From Perognathus longimembris pacificus (Eukaryota; Chordata; Mammalia; Rodentia; Heteromyidae), in contig NC_063173.1 in the NCBI RefSeq assembly GCF_023159225.1, positions 12,066,852-12,130,851 on the forward strand: 64,000 bases of DNA. The letters are read 5' to 3'. Below are positions 52,680 through 63,569 of the stretch, piece by piece. Both the position numbers and the translations under genes were made by a program. Under the pieces are notes generated by a model. That model was not told the origin of the DNA and made no database searches. It saw only the letters and a program-made list of their open reading frames with translations. Position 1 is the stretch's first letter; each line of letters starts with the position of its first letter.

Positions 52680-54490
52680 AACTGAAGCCAGAGTCTGCAA
52701 AGGGTGGGCAGGAGGAAGAAAGGGGGATGGTGGGAGGAGCGGGGAGGGGAAGAGGAGAGGAAGAAGCAAGGCCTCTCACAGGTCCTTCCTTTAGGGTTGG
52801 GCTCCTAAGCTGCACGTAGCCCCTCCTCCCATGTGCCCTTGCCCCCGTCACCCACAGCCCCATCTTATTCTCCCTTCCTCGCCCCCCAGTGCTCACCCCC
52901 TCTGGGACCTTCTCAGTTTGGCCCCTTAGGTGGGAGAAGTGGCATGGATTTGCCAACAGAGTATGGGTTACTCTCCCCTCTCTCCTTAGCCCCTCACTTG
53001 TAAAGCAGGATGGTCAAACAGGCACCTCCCAGGGACTGTGTGTGTCGGGGGGTCTCATGGTCCCCTGAACAACACCAGCATCACCCAGGAATGCACGGGA
53101 AATGCAGGGTTCCTGGGCCTCGCCCCAGACCGACTGGGTCAGAAGCTGGGGGAGGGGGAGGGCAGAACCCAGCACTGTTTTAACAAGTCCTCTAGGCGAT
53201 TCTGGGACATGCTAATTTGAGAACCACTGGGGGACACCGGTAGCCTCAGCAAGTGCTTCAGAAAGGTGTCTTCTTTTCCCCAAAGCCAGATTCACACAAG
53301 GTATTGACATCTGAGCTCATCAGTGTGGCCCAAATCTCCGCCCTGCCTCCTCTCTCAGACTATGTCTTCCAGGGGTTTCCAAGCTTCTTTCCTTTTCCTC
53401 CAGCCCCTGATCCAGAGTAGTCTTCTAGGGGAGGCCTGGGGGTTTAAGATGCTAGCATGCACAGGCAGCTCTTCTCTGAATATTTCAGGCACCAGTGTGT
53501 GCTACAGGCGGCTCCTTGGGCAGGTGGCAGGCGTGGGCAGGGAGGGAGGGAGAAAAGGAGGGAGGGAATGAGGCACCGCCTTATCCGGCTTCCTCATCTT
53601 CTGCCTCGGTGGCTGGGTGTGGTGTGAGGGTTGTGAGGAACCACAAAGGAAACCCAGGATGCTGGGCTCAGGCTGGAGTCCTAGCCCAGCCAAATGAAGC
53701 TACCCTGCTTTGAAGCCCCAGGAGGCCTCCTCTGGGGGAGTTGTATCAAGCCCCCCTGACCAAGCAGTGCATGGTAGTGGTTGACATGTGTTGGGCATCG
53801 AGATAGTTAAGAGCTTCTTTATGCTTAAGGCCTTCTTCTCTGGGATGATCTGGAGGTTTTGTATTGTTCACTAGGAGAGGAAGCAGGAGGAAAAAAGAGG
53901 CAGAGGTGGCATCTGCCTTGGTACCCCTGATATCCCCCATTCTGGACAACTTTCTGAGCTCCCCTCATCTGGTGGGTATCCATCTTGGGTGCTTTTTGTC
54001 CCATGTTCTCCATATGACTTCTTGGAGGTATGGCGGAGGAGTGGGTGGGAGAGACAGGAGAGGACGGGGTCAGAGAGGAAGCAGGAAAGAGCTAGCTGGA
54101 GAGTGGGCAGAGAAGCCATCCAGGAGGAAGAGCGAGGATGTGGAGGTGGAGACTGTGTCCCAACATCAAAGGCAAGACGGGAGAACAGTGTGTGTGCGGC
54201 TGAGAGGGATGTTGGTGAATCATGGAAAGAGGTGGAGTCCACTCAGGGAGCTTAGAGAGCCTGGTCCAGAGGGAAGGAAAGAGGAATAAAGAGGTGGATG
54301 AGTCCCCACATCCTGGTAGAGAGAGGGGCTGAAGGACCTCTCCTGGGTTTTAGAGAGGGAGATACTAAGCTCCAGATTGAGAAGAGAAACTTCACCCCAG
54401 GCCACACAGGGGACCCACACCAGCAGAACTGCTGTCATGTGGTCAGTGCTGGTGGCTGTACTTGGACTCGGGGTCTGGCTACTAGTCCTG
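52680..54490. other. Intron stretch downstream of miR-139
   Basis: The first 100 bases hold the likely flanking primary-transcript signals. The remainder is ordinary, with an old repeat-like stretch at 54000-54300. No exon is recognised. Confidence 0.4.
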
Positions 54491-54697
54491 AGATTTTTTT
54501 TCTTTTCTTTTTTTTTTTTTTTTGCTCAATGCTAGCATTCTACTTGAGCCATAGCTCCACTTCCTGCATTTTTTGGTAGTTAATTGGAAATAGTCTTGTG
54601 GGCTCTCCTGCCTGGGCTGGCTTTGAATCTCACTCCTCAGAATTGGACCTCCTGAGTAGCTAGGATCACAGATATGAGCCACTGTGCTCTGCTCTGG
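54491..54697 (-). repeat. B1-like/Geo dimeric SINE
   Basis: A T-rich tail, then 'gctcaatgctagcattctacttgagcc' (Geo, shortened), linker TAGTTAATTGGAAATAGTC, and B1-like half ending 'gagccactgtgctctgctc'. Confidence 0.85.
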
Positions 54698-55194
54698 GAC
54701 TGACACTTGAATGTGATGTTGTCATCTTCTTGCCGGTCAGTGTGCGGGCACTGTGGGGCTTCATTCCAGAGCAGGAGGCAGGCATGGGTCTAGGAGCCAG
54801 GTGGTAGGGAGAACAATAAGAGGGTTTGTGGAGGAAAGTCATGGAGCTGATGCCGGAGAGCTGTATATGATAATGACCGTGACCTTCAAGAATGCCCATT
54901 AATCCCTGTGTAGGTGGCTCTAAGGGGGATCAAGCCAAGGTTTTTGGCTTCATGTGATCTTAGGCTTTAAAGAGGAGTTAGAAGTAATTCAATCCAGACC
55001 CCTTCCTTCCCCCACTCCCAAGATCAGTGCAGCAATGCTCATCTTGCCCCAGGCTGAGCTTCAGTGGAGACTTGACCAAACTCTTCTTTCTTGGTACCTA
55101 GGGAGAAAGTTTAATGTGTAGAAATGGCGCTGTCTAGGGTGCTGAGTCTTGCCTCAGACCACAGAGCAACAGAGTTGGGAAGAACAGGAAGGCT
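54698..55194. other. Intron stretch without a gene
   Basis: Nothing recognised. Confidence 0.4.
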
Positions 55195-55970
55195 CCACCC
55201 ATCCATCCATCCATCCACCCACCCACCCATTTACCACCAACCATCCACCTGTTTTTTCCACTCACACATGCCTTTACCTATCCATCCACCCACTTGCCCA
55301 TGACTCACCACCCACTATCCATCCATTTCTCCATTTCTCCATCTACCTACCATATGTCCACCCATTCTTCTGACCATCCACCCATTTTCTCACCTGTCTA
55401 CCATTCATCCACATACTCAACAATCTACCACCTACTATCTACCTATCACCCACTATTCACCCATCTACATACCATCCATCCATTACCTACCATCTACATA
55501 TCCACTCACTATACACCACCCATCCATCTACCCACCCATCTATCCATCCATCCATCCACTTACCTACGGTTCACCACCAACCATCCACACACTTTCCCAC
55601 CCATCCACCCACTGATACATCTGTCTTCCCAGTTATCCACCATCTACTACCCCTATTCACTCACCACCCACTTACCCACACATCATCCACCACCCACCAT
55701 TTATCTAATCACCCATCTACCTATCCACTCACCTTCTACCACCACCCACCCATCCATCTGTCCATTCATCCATCTACCACCATCCAACCATTCACCCATC
55801 ATTTACCATGCACGCATCTACTCATCATGTACCAGCCATCCTCCCTTTCACCTACCCCTCACCATCCACTCAGCTACCCATCCACCCACCTACCACCAAT
55901 CATTCATGCACTTACCCACCCACCTACCTATCCATCCATCCACCCACCCACACACCCATCATCATTAAAT
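55195..55970. repeat. Degenerate (CCAT)n/(CCAC)n array
   Basis: About 780 bases of CCATCCATCCAC-type units, with many substitutions (CTACCATCCA, TTCACCACCA), a decayed relative of the array at 51306. The + strand 224-residue ORF is entirely His/Pro/Ser/Thr-rich and is not a gene. Confidence 0.95.
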
Positions 55971-58512
55971 TACAAAACCAATGAACTATATTCAGCAGAG
56001 TGGAAAGATCTACTTTTACTAATGAGGAAATCAAAGTTCAGAAGAGGAAAGGGGTGTGTTTAAGGCCACACAGAGCTTCTGTCATCAATCTGGGACAGGG
56101 CTGGAAATCACTGCTATTTTCTATACACCACAGATTCTCCCCTGGGGTCTGGGAAATAGCTTGGTTATTATGCTGATATTTACACTGGTGTTTGTTCATA
56201 AAAGCTGCGAGGACAGGAAACGTGACCTCTTCCACCCCACCCTGAGTGTAAGCTCTGTGTGCGCACATTCCAAAGTGCTTACTTATGTGTGCACAGGATA
56301 TATAGTTGTGTTTCTATCTGTGTGCGCATGTTTGTGGGAAATAGTGTGAGCACGGGTATGGGAAGAAAGATGCATGTGTGGCGTATGCATATGTGAGCAG
56401 GAATGGCTACTGGATTTGTCCTCTTTTCCCTTTAGTATTCCTGGGCTCTAAACAGGATTTGAAGCTGGCTCCTCTCCCCATCTTGTGCCTCTAGTTCAGA
56501 AATTGCCCCACTTCCCATTTGAAGAGGCTTTCTGCTGATTCTCTCCTCCCATCTCCTCCCTGTCTTATAAACCCATACTTCATGGACTACACTGTGAGTT
56601 CCTTGTTCTCCTGAGTTGATGGCTGAACCTGTTCATTTTGAAATCTGGGTAAGGTTCTTGGTGCAGGTGGCAATTGAGCATGCTGTAAAGGCTTTTCTAA
56701 GTGGTCTGCTTTTCTTGGCAGTGGTTCTTATACCCAACAGCCCCTCCACCACCCTCTGCCCCACACACGTACACACTCCTAGGACCAATTGGGCAGGCTT
56801 GGAGGCGGAAGGAGGGAAGAATCCCAAGCAGGGACCTTGGGCCTCATCAACCATGTCTACATCCAGTCTATACTAGCTGAGGATGTGAGGCCCTTCCTTG
56901 CTGCTACTCTAATTCTTCCCAAGTTTCTTTTTCTACCCTTTCACCTTCCATATATTTCCATTGGTCTTAAAAGTCACAGAAGCTTGATCAATCAGAACAA
57001 AGGTCAGACAAACAACCACCAACTCCAATAAAGGACAGTTCAGGGCATCCTCCAATCAAGGCAAAGGGCAAGTTGAAGAGTTTACCAGTCAGAATAAAGG
57101 ACACACTGTTTTCTCTAAGCCCCTCGGGTGGGAGACCGGGGTCAGGTGCTGAGCAGGATCCAGATGGGAGCTGGGAATCCAAAGGTTTGGGTTCTGGAGG
57201 TCCACGGAGTTTGGGTTCTGGATCTGGCTCTGTCTTGAGCAGCTAGCTAACCACAGATATGGTTGAGACTTAGCTTTCTCATCTGTCAAATGGGAGATGT
57301 CTGAAGTCTGTGGCTTTGAAGTCTTTCTCCCCCTATATTAGGCTCATTCCGTTGCCTCCCCCTTTCCCACCATCCTCCGTGCACATGGCAGAGGTCACTG
57401 AGGGCAAAATCTCTCAGTGGGGGGGGGGTCAGTGCGGTGACTCCCCTTCTCCAAGCAGCAGTAGGTCTTCACCAGTCTTGGGGCCAGCAGCCTGCCCTTG
57501 AAGCTCCAGTACAGGAAATCAAACCCGAGAAACTGTATTTCGAGGTTCTGGGGCAGCATCAGCTCTTCCTCCCTCTTGAGTCTTTATTATTGACCTTGGG
57601 CGGCCATTGTAGGCTGTGTGTAAACTCTATAAACAGATGTCACCGGAACACTTGCCTGTGATCCATGAGGAAATAGCTGTACGTGTGTGTGCGTGCGTGT
57701 GTCTGTGTGCATGAGTGCCTGCAAGCATGGTGGGTGTCTGTGAGGACTTGGAGCTCTCAGGAAGGGTGGCATAAGGGTTCAGGAGCTGTGATGAGCAATA
57801 TCAAAGAGTCACAGCACAAGAGATCCAATTTGGGGATTGTGTTGTTTGGAATCAGCAGCGTCTGATATCCAATGGCAGATTGCTCCCCACGAACAAGAAA
57901 CTCATCTTCAAGCGCTGGGAGAATCTGGGGCTGGGACCAGGGAAAACAATACCCATAGGCATTTGAGGAGAAGGTCCACTTCTGCCCCTTTCTCCTGGGA
58001 GCACAAGTGTGTTGGGGCGGGGGGGGAGTGGGAGGGGTGGAGCCAAGAAGACTGAAATTTGGTGCTAAGCCTGAATCCTAGGCCCCCATTTAGACCCCAT
58101 GCAGGATTCCCCTCTGGAGCCTTTGGAAAAATGTGGGCTTTGTCTCGCTCTTGCCCACCCTCGGGGTTGAGCGTTGGCTTCCGCCCTCTTCCTCTTGATG
58201 GCCCCTCTGCCTTTGCAGTGTGGCTCTGCTGGGAAGGAGGTCGTTGAGGCCGGGGAACTTGCACCAGCCTCCTGTGAGCTTGTGTGGGCCCCCAGGCTGG
58301 CCACGGGACTGTGGAGTTCAGTCTTCCCCCCTCAGAGTGCCTGAGAATTTGAAGTTAGACATTGAGGAACTTGACTGTGCTCTGTTTTAGGCCCTAGGTA
58401 ATCTAGTCTTCGTCACATGCAGGACTTGGTTTCCAACTCCCTCTTTAACATGGGCTATGTCCCCTGGATGAGCCTCATTCTTTTCTTACCTAGAACTCCA
58501 GAAACAAGAATG
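55971..58512. other. Intron stretch with MIR pieces, no gene
   Basis: MIR-like segments lie near 56025-56100 (reverse) and 57220-57310 (sense, 'gcagctagctaaccacag...tcatctgtcaaatgggag'). A short GT tract is at 57682-57710. A G9 run is at 57420. No exon is recognised. Confidence 0.45.
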
Positions 58513-58741
58513 AGGTTTTGTTTAGTTTTGGTTGTGGGGCTTGAACTCAGGGCCTGGGTGCTATCCCTGACCTTTTATGCTCAAGATTAGTGCTCTACCT
58601 CTTAGAGCTTCAGTGCCACTTCTGGTTTTCTGATGATTGGAAATCAGAGTCTCACAGACTTTACTGCCCAGGCTGGCTTCAAACCACCATCCTCAGATCT
58701 CAGCCTCCTGAGTCGCTAGGCGTGAGCCACCAGTGCCTGAG
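58513..58741 (-). repeat. B1-like/Geo dimeric SINE
   Basis: Geo half (GCTCAAGATTAGTGCTCTACC), short linker, then B1-like half (CAGATCTCAGCCTCCTGAGTC) ending 'gtgagccaccagtgcctgag'. Confidence 0.9.
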
Positions 58742-58749
58742 AATGGGTA

Positions 58750-58956
58750 TTTTTTTTTTTTTTTGGCCAGTCCTGGGCCTTGGACTCAGGGTCTGAGCAC
58801 TCTCCCTGGCTTCTTCCCGCTCAAGGCTAGCACTCTGCCACTTGAGCCACAGCGCCGCTTCTGGCTGTTTTCTGTATATGTGGTGCTGGGGAATCGAACC
58901 TAGGGCCTCGTGTATCCGAGGCAGGCACTCTTGCCACTAGGCTATATCCCCAGCCC
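58750..58956 (-). mobile_element. IDL-Geo SINE
   Basis: T18 run, GGCCAGTCCTGGGCCTTGG, Geo half, IDL half ending CCACTAGGCTATATCCCCAG. It lies right next to the preceding dimer, head-to-tail on the same strand. No clear target-site duplication is seen. Confidence 0.94.
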
Positions 58957-59444
58957 TCAACCTTTTCATTTTTACCAGCTATGCTTACCACTTGTGGTCC
59001 ACAAAGACCCTCAACTTCATAGTGTCACATGAGTGCGGTCCACGCCATGCCTCCTTCATCCCTACATAATCACTTTGCTTTTGGAACCCAGACCCAGCCA
59101 TTCCTAGGGTAGACAGCAGAAAGGACTTTCAAGGGCTGGGGAGAGGGCACAGCTGAGTGAATGAAGTGTGAGTCACAATCCTGCCTTGGCCCTGGATCCC
59201 TTGTTCCGTTACCTTTTCCTTTGATCCCCATGGTGCAGGCCCAGTTAATAGAGCGAGACGCTGGGACCTTTGTTGTCTCTGTTCCGGCTCTCCAAGGACG
59301 AGGTCTGTTTCAGGGATGGGAAGGCAGAGAGGCAATGAAGGCTGACCTCTTCCCTTCCTAGGGTGGCTGAGGTGACCCAGCTCTGCTGCTCCCACCCTAT
59401 AGCTGAGACACACCCTGGTTGTTGTTGATGATCATTCTTTCTTG

Positions 59445-59745
59445 GTAGTATTGGAATTCTTGAGCTTTGGGCTTTGCATTTGCAAGGCAGGGGCTCTTCT
59501 GTGTGACACACACATCTAACCTTGGTTCTTTTTGAGATAGGGTCTTGCTTTTTGCCTAGACCAGCCTGGACCCATGATCCTCCTATTTATACTTCCTGTC
59601 ATAACTGAAAAGATCGGTATGCACCACTGTGCTCAACTATTGGTTGAGATGGGGGGTCTCATGAACTTTTTGCTTGGGCTGGCTGTAAACCACTACCATC
59701 TCAATCTTTGTCTTCCAAGTTGCTAGGATTACACTTTGAATTTTT
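59445..59745 (-). repeat. Old multi-unit SINE
   Basis: Reverse strand. An ID-like monomer (about 59455-59525) precedes two 7SL-like stretches ('ttttgagatagggtcttgctttttgcctagaccagcctgg' and 'tggttgagatggggggtctcatg...ggattaca'). It is more diverged than the other dimers. Confidence 0.55.
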
Positions 59746-59829
59746 GCTACTTTTGATCTAGTCCTAATTCATCTGTGAGATGTAATTGAATGAGCCACTG
59801 CCCTTCTGGAAAGCAGTGAATCCAGCTGC

Positions 59830-60240
59830 AGCCGGCCTTCTGCCACATCTACTGTGTGCTGGACCTTCCCAACACCTTTAGCACTGTTTTATTTTTGTTT
59901 CTACTTTTTAGTGCTCAGTTTCACTTTCTCTTCACAGCAGCCTGTAGGGGGCAAGAGCCACAGTTGCTTCAGTTTACAGCTAGAAGATTAAGGCTCAGTG
60001 ACAATGTAACAGAATAGGGTTCAAATTTGAGTGCCTTTCTTTCCCCTTTTCGGTTTGCTTGTTTTTGGTTTTAGTTAAGAATCTTGTGCTTTCCCCTCGT
60101 ATATCAGAGTATATCCTGGCCTAAAGGACAAGGGACCTGAAGTCCATTCCAGGCTTGATCTCTTTACTCGTAAGGCCTTCACCAAGTCCTTGGCTCTGCT
60201 CTGAGCCTCAGTTTCCCCATCTGTAATATGAGGGGACTTG
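59830..60240. repeat. Two MIR-like fragments
   Basis: Positions 59850-60030 are a reverse MIR ('ctactgtgtgctggacc ... gattaaggctcagtgacaatg'). Positions 60150-60240 are sense ('tctgagcctcagtttccccatctgtaatatgagggg'). Confidence 0.7.
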
Positions 60241-60415
60241 GGCATTTGTGCTTCTTTCTGTTTGATTCTGAGACACAAGATCGGGAGGGGATTCAAGTAT
60301 CAGAGCCTTAGGCTTGGGTCTAACACAAGCTGGGGCTTTGTGTTCAAACCCTCTGGGTATGGGAGCTGCCCCAGCCAGCCTGGCAGAGCCCCTAAAGCCC
60401 TCTCCTCTTTTGCAG

Positions 60416-60505
60416 GATGCTTTGCTGAGCCTGGGCGCTGTCATCGACGTTGCGGGCCTGAGGCAGGCGGCCAAGGATGCCCTGTCCGCTGTGCTCCCCA
60501 AAGTG
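60416..60505 (+). CDS. PDE2A: PDE2A exon common to all isoforms
   Basis: Acceptor CTCTTTTGCAG ends at 60415. The exon encodes [20 protein letters not shown] and [10 protein letters not shown], exactly 30 codons, and ends at donor GTAGGT. The protein text matches PDE2A directly before [12 protein letters not shown]. It is residues 47-76 in PDE2A3 numbering and 40-69 in PDE2A2 numbering, ahead of the tandem GAF domains. Both ends are phase 0, so all three alternative 5' exons can join it. Confidence 0.97.
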
Positions 60506-61026
60506 GTAGGTGCTTATCCATGCCCTCTGCTCCCACCCACCCCAACCATTGTCCAGCTCTGTGCTGTACTGTGTGCAGGCCCACTGGGTGGGGAGGCAGG
60601 GTCCCTACTCAGGCCCCTGTGTGTAAGTGGAAGGTTTGCGGGTGTTCTGAGAGGGCTTTCCAGGTGAGCAAGATTGAAAGGTAAAGTATCAAAAAATAAG
60701 CTTTCTTAGGAACCTTGTACTCCCTGAATCAGAGGGGCCTTAGAGGGTAATTGGAAAAAAATGGTCTCAAATAACAGAATAGATTCGCCTGGGATAACAG
60801 GACATGATGAACTCAGGTGGCTTTGGGAATGCGTGCTGCAGGAGGAGGTGAGGGTAGACACAAAGAACTTACTAGATGCCAGGGCTTGGAGTTGCCAGAG
60901 GACTTAGCCTTGATGAATAGATGTGCTTTGTTCAATTGTCCTTCCTGAAGAAGGGAAGCTAGATGAAATAACCTTTAGGCTTCTCCCTCCTCCATCTCAA
61001 TACTATGGCTGGGCTTGTCGAGGGTG

Positions 61027-61040
61027 ATTGCCATGGTTAC
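61027..61040. promoter_or_regulatory. RFX X-box-like motif
   Basis: ATTGCCATGGTTAC matches the symmetrical X-box pattern GTTGCCATGGYAAC at 12 of 14 positions. Candidate only. Confidence 0.4.
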
Positions 61041-61560
61041 CTGGGCTCTGAGTGCCTTACTAGGGTTGGGGAGGCCTGAGCCCCGCTTCGGCTGCCCCAG
61101 GCTCCTCCCCAACCTGGCTTCAGTTAGCTTTGGAGGCTCCACGCAGCAGGATGGCCCAGTGGTGGCAGATGAAGAGGGGGTCTTGGAGCCAGTGGAGAGG
61201 GTCTGCCCCAGTGTCAGGGGCATGGAAGGCTTCCTGGAGGAGAAGCTACCCAAACGGAGCTCGAAGACCTTGAGTGTGCTCTCCCTAACTCTCGCCACCA
61301 GCCAAGGGCATCCTCCGCTTCAGAAAACACAGCCAACTCAGGATGCAGCCTTCCCACCCCACCAGAGCCCATTGTCCCTGAAGCTGCATGACGAATGAAC
61401 CACCGGAGGTCCAGAGAGGGAGGGCACTTCCCCCAAGGTCACACAGCAGGACAGGGACAAATGGGACTTGGCACCCCAGCACCCCCATCCCCTCTCCTCA
61501 GCTCTGCCTTCCCCCAAGTCTCCTAGAAGTTCAGTGCCCAGGAGGAGGGCTAATGACGGA

Positions 61561-61566
61561 GCTTTA
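61561..61566 (-). terminator. Possible minus-strand polyadenylation signal
   Basis: AATAAA on the minus strand is seen as TTTATT on the + strand. It lies inside the 3' end of a minus-strand open frame of 166 codons spanning 61550-62050. No cleavage site, exon structure or known protein supports a transcript. Confidence 0.2.
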
Positions 61567-63480
61567 TTGAGCATGAAATTGGTAGGAAGTGGGTGGTGTG
61601 TTGGTACCCAAAAATAAATCCTCCAGCCGAGGGATGCGACTGAGGCAACATCTGGCCTGGGGTGGAGGCACATCTGGGAAGGGAGGCTGGGGGAAGCTGG
61701 CAAGTCCCGTTCCCCAGGCTGGCCCTGCATGCCTCAAGGCTACCCTGGAAGCCAGGAGAGAAAATGACTGGCTCCGTGCCCGGCGGGCTATGCCACCATA
61801 GACACCCTACACCGGGTCTGGGGTGAGTCTGCGGCCCAGGCAACCAAGTTCCTGGGCTGCCCAAGAGGTGTGCTGGGAGCCGGGCTAGCCCCGGCTTGGG
61901 AGCTCCCCGGTACTTGACTGAGGGCAGCCTGGGAGGTGAGGGAGATGAGCGCCTGGGGAGGAGGGTCTCCCTCCCCTCCCCCTCCCCCAGCGAGGAGAGC
62001 TGTTGGCACCTGGCTTCCTCATCAGCACCCATTGTGGCAGGCAGCCCCAAATGCAGATGGTGCTGATGTGTCTGAAACGCTTCCCTCCTTCTCCAGTAAA
62101 CTCAGCTAATTTTAACCCAGAGGGCTGCGAGGGAGGGAGTGGGAGACGCGGACATCGGAAGAGAAGTGAGGACCTGCCCCCCTGCGCCCCACCCCCGGAA
62201 GCTGCTGCCTACCATGGTGGCAGGAGTGGCAGCCCTCTCCCCCTGGATCTTTGATCCTGAACTCCACCTAGACCTCCATCTCTGCAGGGCAAGGGGCTCC
62301 AGGCCTTGCCAGGGCTCGGCTGCTTGGATCTCCTTGGGCTCTGTCACCCGCTTCTGGCCTGGCTCTTTTGGTGGAGGTAGTAAACGGGCATCCAGATCTG
62401 AGGTGTGGAGGGTTGGGTAGAGCCAAGGGGCTGGTGCAGTCTACAGAGAAGGAATCCCGACTTACCAAGGGAGCCGCTGGCAGCTCAAATTGTGCCACTC
62501 CTCTTGATGACATCAGCAGCGAGGAGAGACCCCTTCTTCCTCCCCCAGCAAAATTGTACACTCCCCAGGCCGGCAACCCGCCAGGTGCAATGGGAATTTG
62601 TGAGGGAATCTTTAAGAGTCATAGTTTCTGCTCCAAAGGAACATGAACTAGATTTCTACCTGTGGGTCAATGGGGGACAACTGCTCTGCCAAGATGAGGC
62701 CTGCCACTGAGGCAGGCTGCCCGCCCCCCAGGGAGGGAGGCCTGTGGAGCTCGGGGCTTGAGCAGCTTTGGGTGAGAGCTTCACTCTCTCTCAGGAGCGA
62801 TCAGTCTACACTGCACAGCTGCCCACATGTGGCTCACTGCCTGCCCCACCTCCTGCTCTGTTTCTAAGGCCCTTCCAGCTCAGCCTGGCTTACCCTGAGC
62901 CAGCTAACCCCGCATCCCTTCCTCCCACCGTCAGTCCCAACATGCCCCGGGTTGCAGGTCCCTCAGGACCCACCTGAAGACTTGCTCTTTGGCTCCGGAT
63001 CCAGCCCTGACCCCTAGTCACTCAAATGCGTCCTGTTACAGTTTACAGGCTCTTCCTCCAGGAAGCCCTCTGGGGCCTCCATAGAGGCTAGGTGCAGTGC
63101 CCGCTCTGTGCCCCTCCCTTGATAGTTACAAACAGTGCATAGGTCCCGCCTCCGCAGGGAGGAGGGAAGCTTCCTGGTAGTCTAAGGCTGGCCTCAGGTG
63201 TGGGAGCCATTCTGGTCCCTGGACACCCCTAGAGTGTGTAGTCAGAGGTTCACTGAACGGCTGAGACTTGAATCTGGCAGGGACCTATCCCCATAGTGAG
63301 GCTGACAGGAGAGCAGACCGATTTGTGCACCAACTGCCTGCCTAGAACCCTTCCCCCAAATCCCAGAGCTCCCATCTCATGAGGCCTGGGACCTTGCCAT
63401 ACATACAAATCCAGCATACAGACTGAGACTGGGGCAGCGGGTGAGCAGGGCAGGGTCTCAACACGCACCTTCTATCCTAG

Positions 63481-63569
63481 GAGACTGTCTACACCTACCT
63501 GCTGGATGGGGAGTCCCAGCTGGTGTGTGAGGACCCCCCGCATGAGCTGCCACAGGAAGGGAAAGTCTG
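63481..63569 (+). CDS. PDE2A: PDE2A next common exon
   Basis: Acceptor TTCTATCCTAG ends at 63480. The exon encodes [20 protein letters not shown] and HELPQEGKV, then TG of a split codon, before donor GTAAGC at 63570. The match to PDE2A is essentially complete. It is residues 77-105 of PDE2A3, still N-terminal to GAF-A. The gene continues beyond the window. Confidence 0.97.

Larger units (their letters stand above)
28097..60415 (+). other. PDE2A: PDE2A intron 2, host of miR-139
   Basis: This 32-kb intron runs from donor GTAGGC to acceptor CTCTTTTGCAG. It contains the alternative PDE2A1 exon (38461-38522), the pre-miR-139 hairpin (52612-52679), two CCAT-type satellites, a nested L1 and further SINEs. 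The first part (28100-29280) is C-rich, tailing off from the CpG island. Confidence 0.9.
60506..63480 (+). other. PDE2A: PDE2A intron after the common exon
   Basis: Runs from donor GTAGGT to acceptor CTTCTATCCTAG. It contains an RFX X-box-like palindrome (61027-61040), a reverse MIR-like fragment at about 61395-61480 and a minus-strand AATAAA near 61561. No further exon is recognised. The + strand frame at 61015-61398 has no recognisable protein. Confidence 0.75.

Noticed and set aside
55294..55968. 224-codon open frame in the second CCAT array
   Set aside because: The composition is almost entirely His, Pro, Ser and Thr from a decayed satellite; no splice or start logic.
61015..61398. 127-codon + strand frame in the intron
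   Set aside because: No splice sites, no homology I recognise, and the 3' part is an MIR-like piece.
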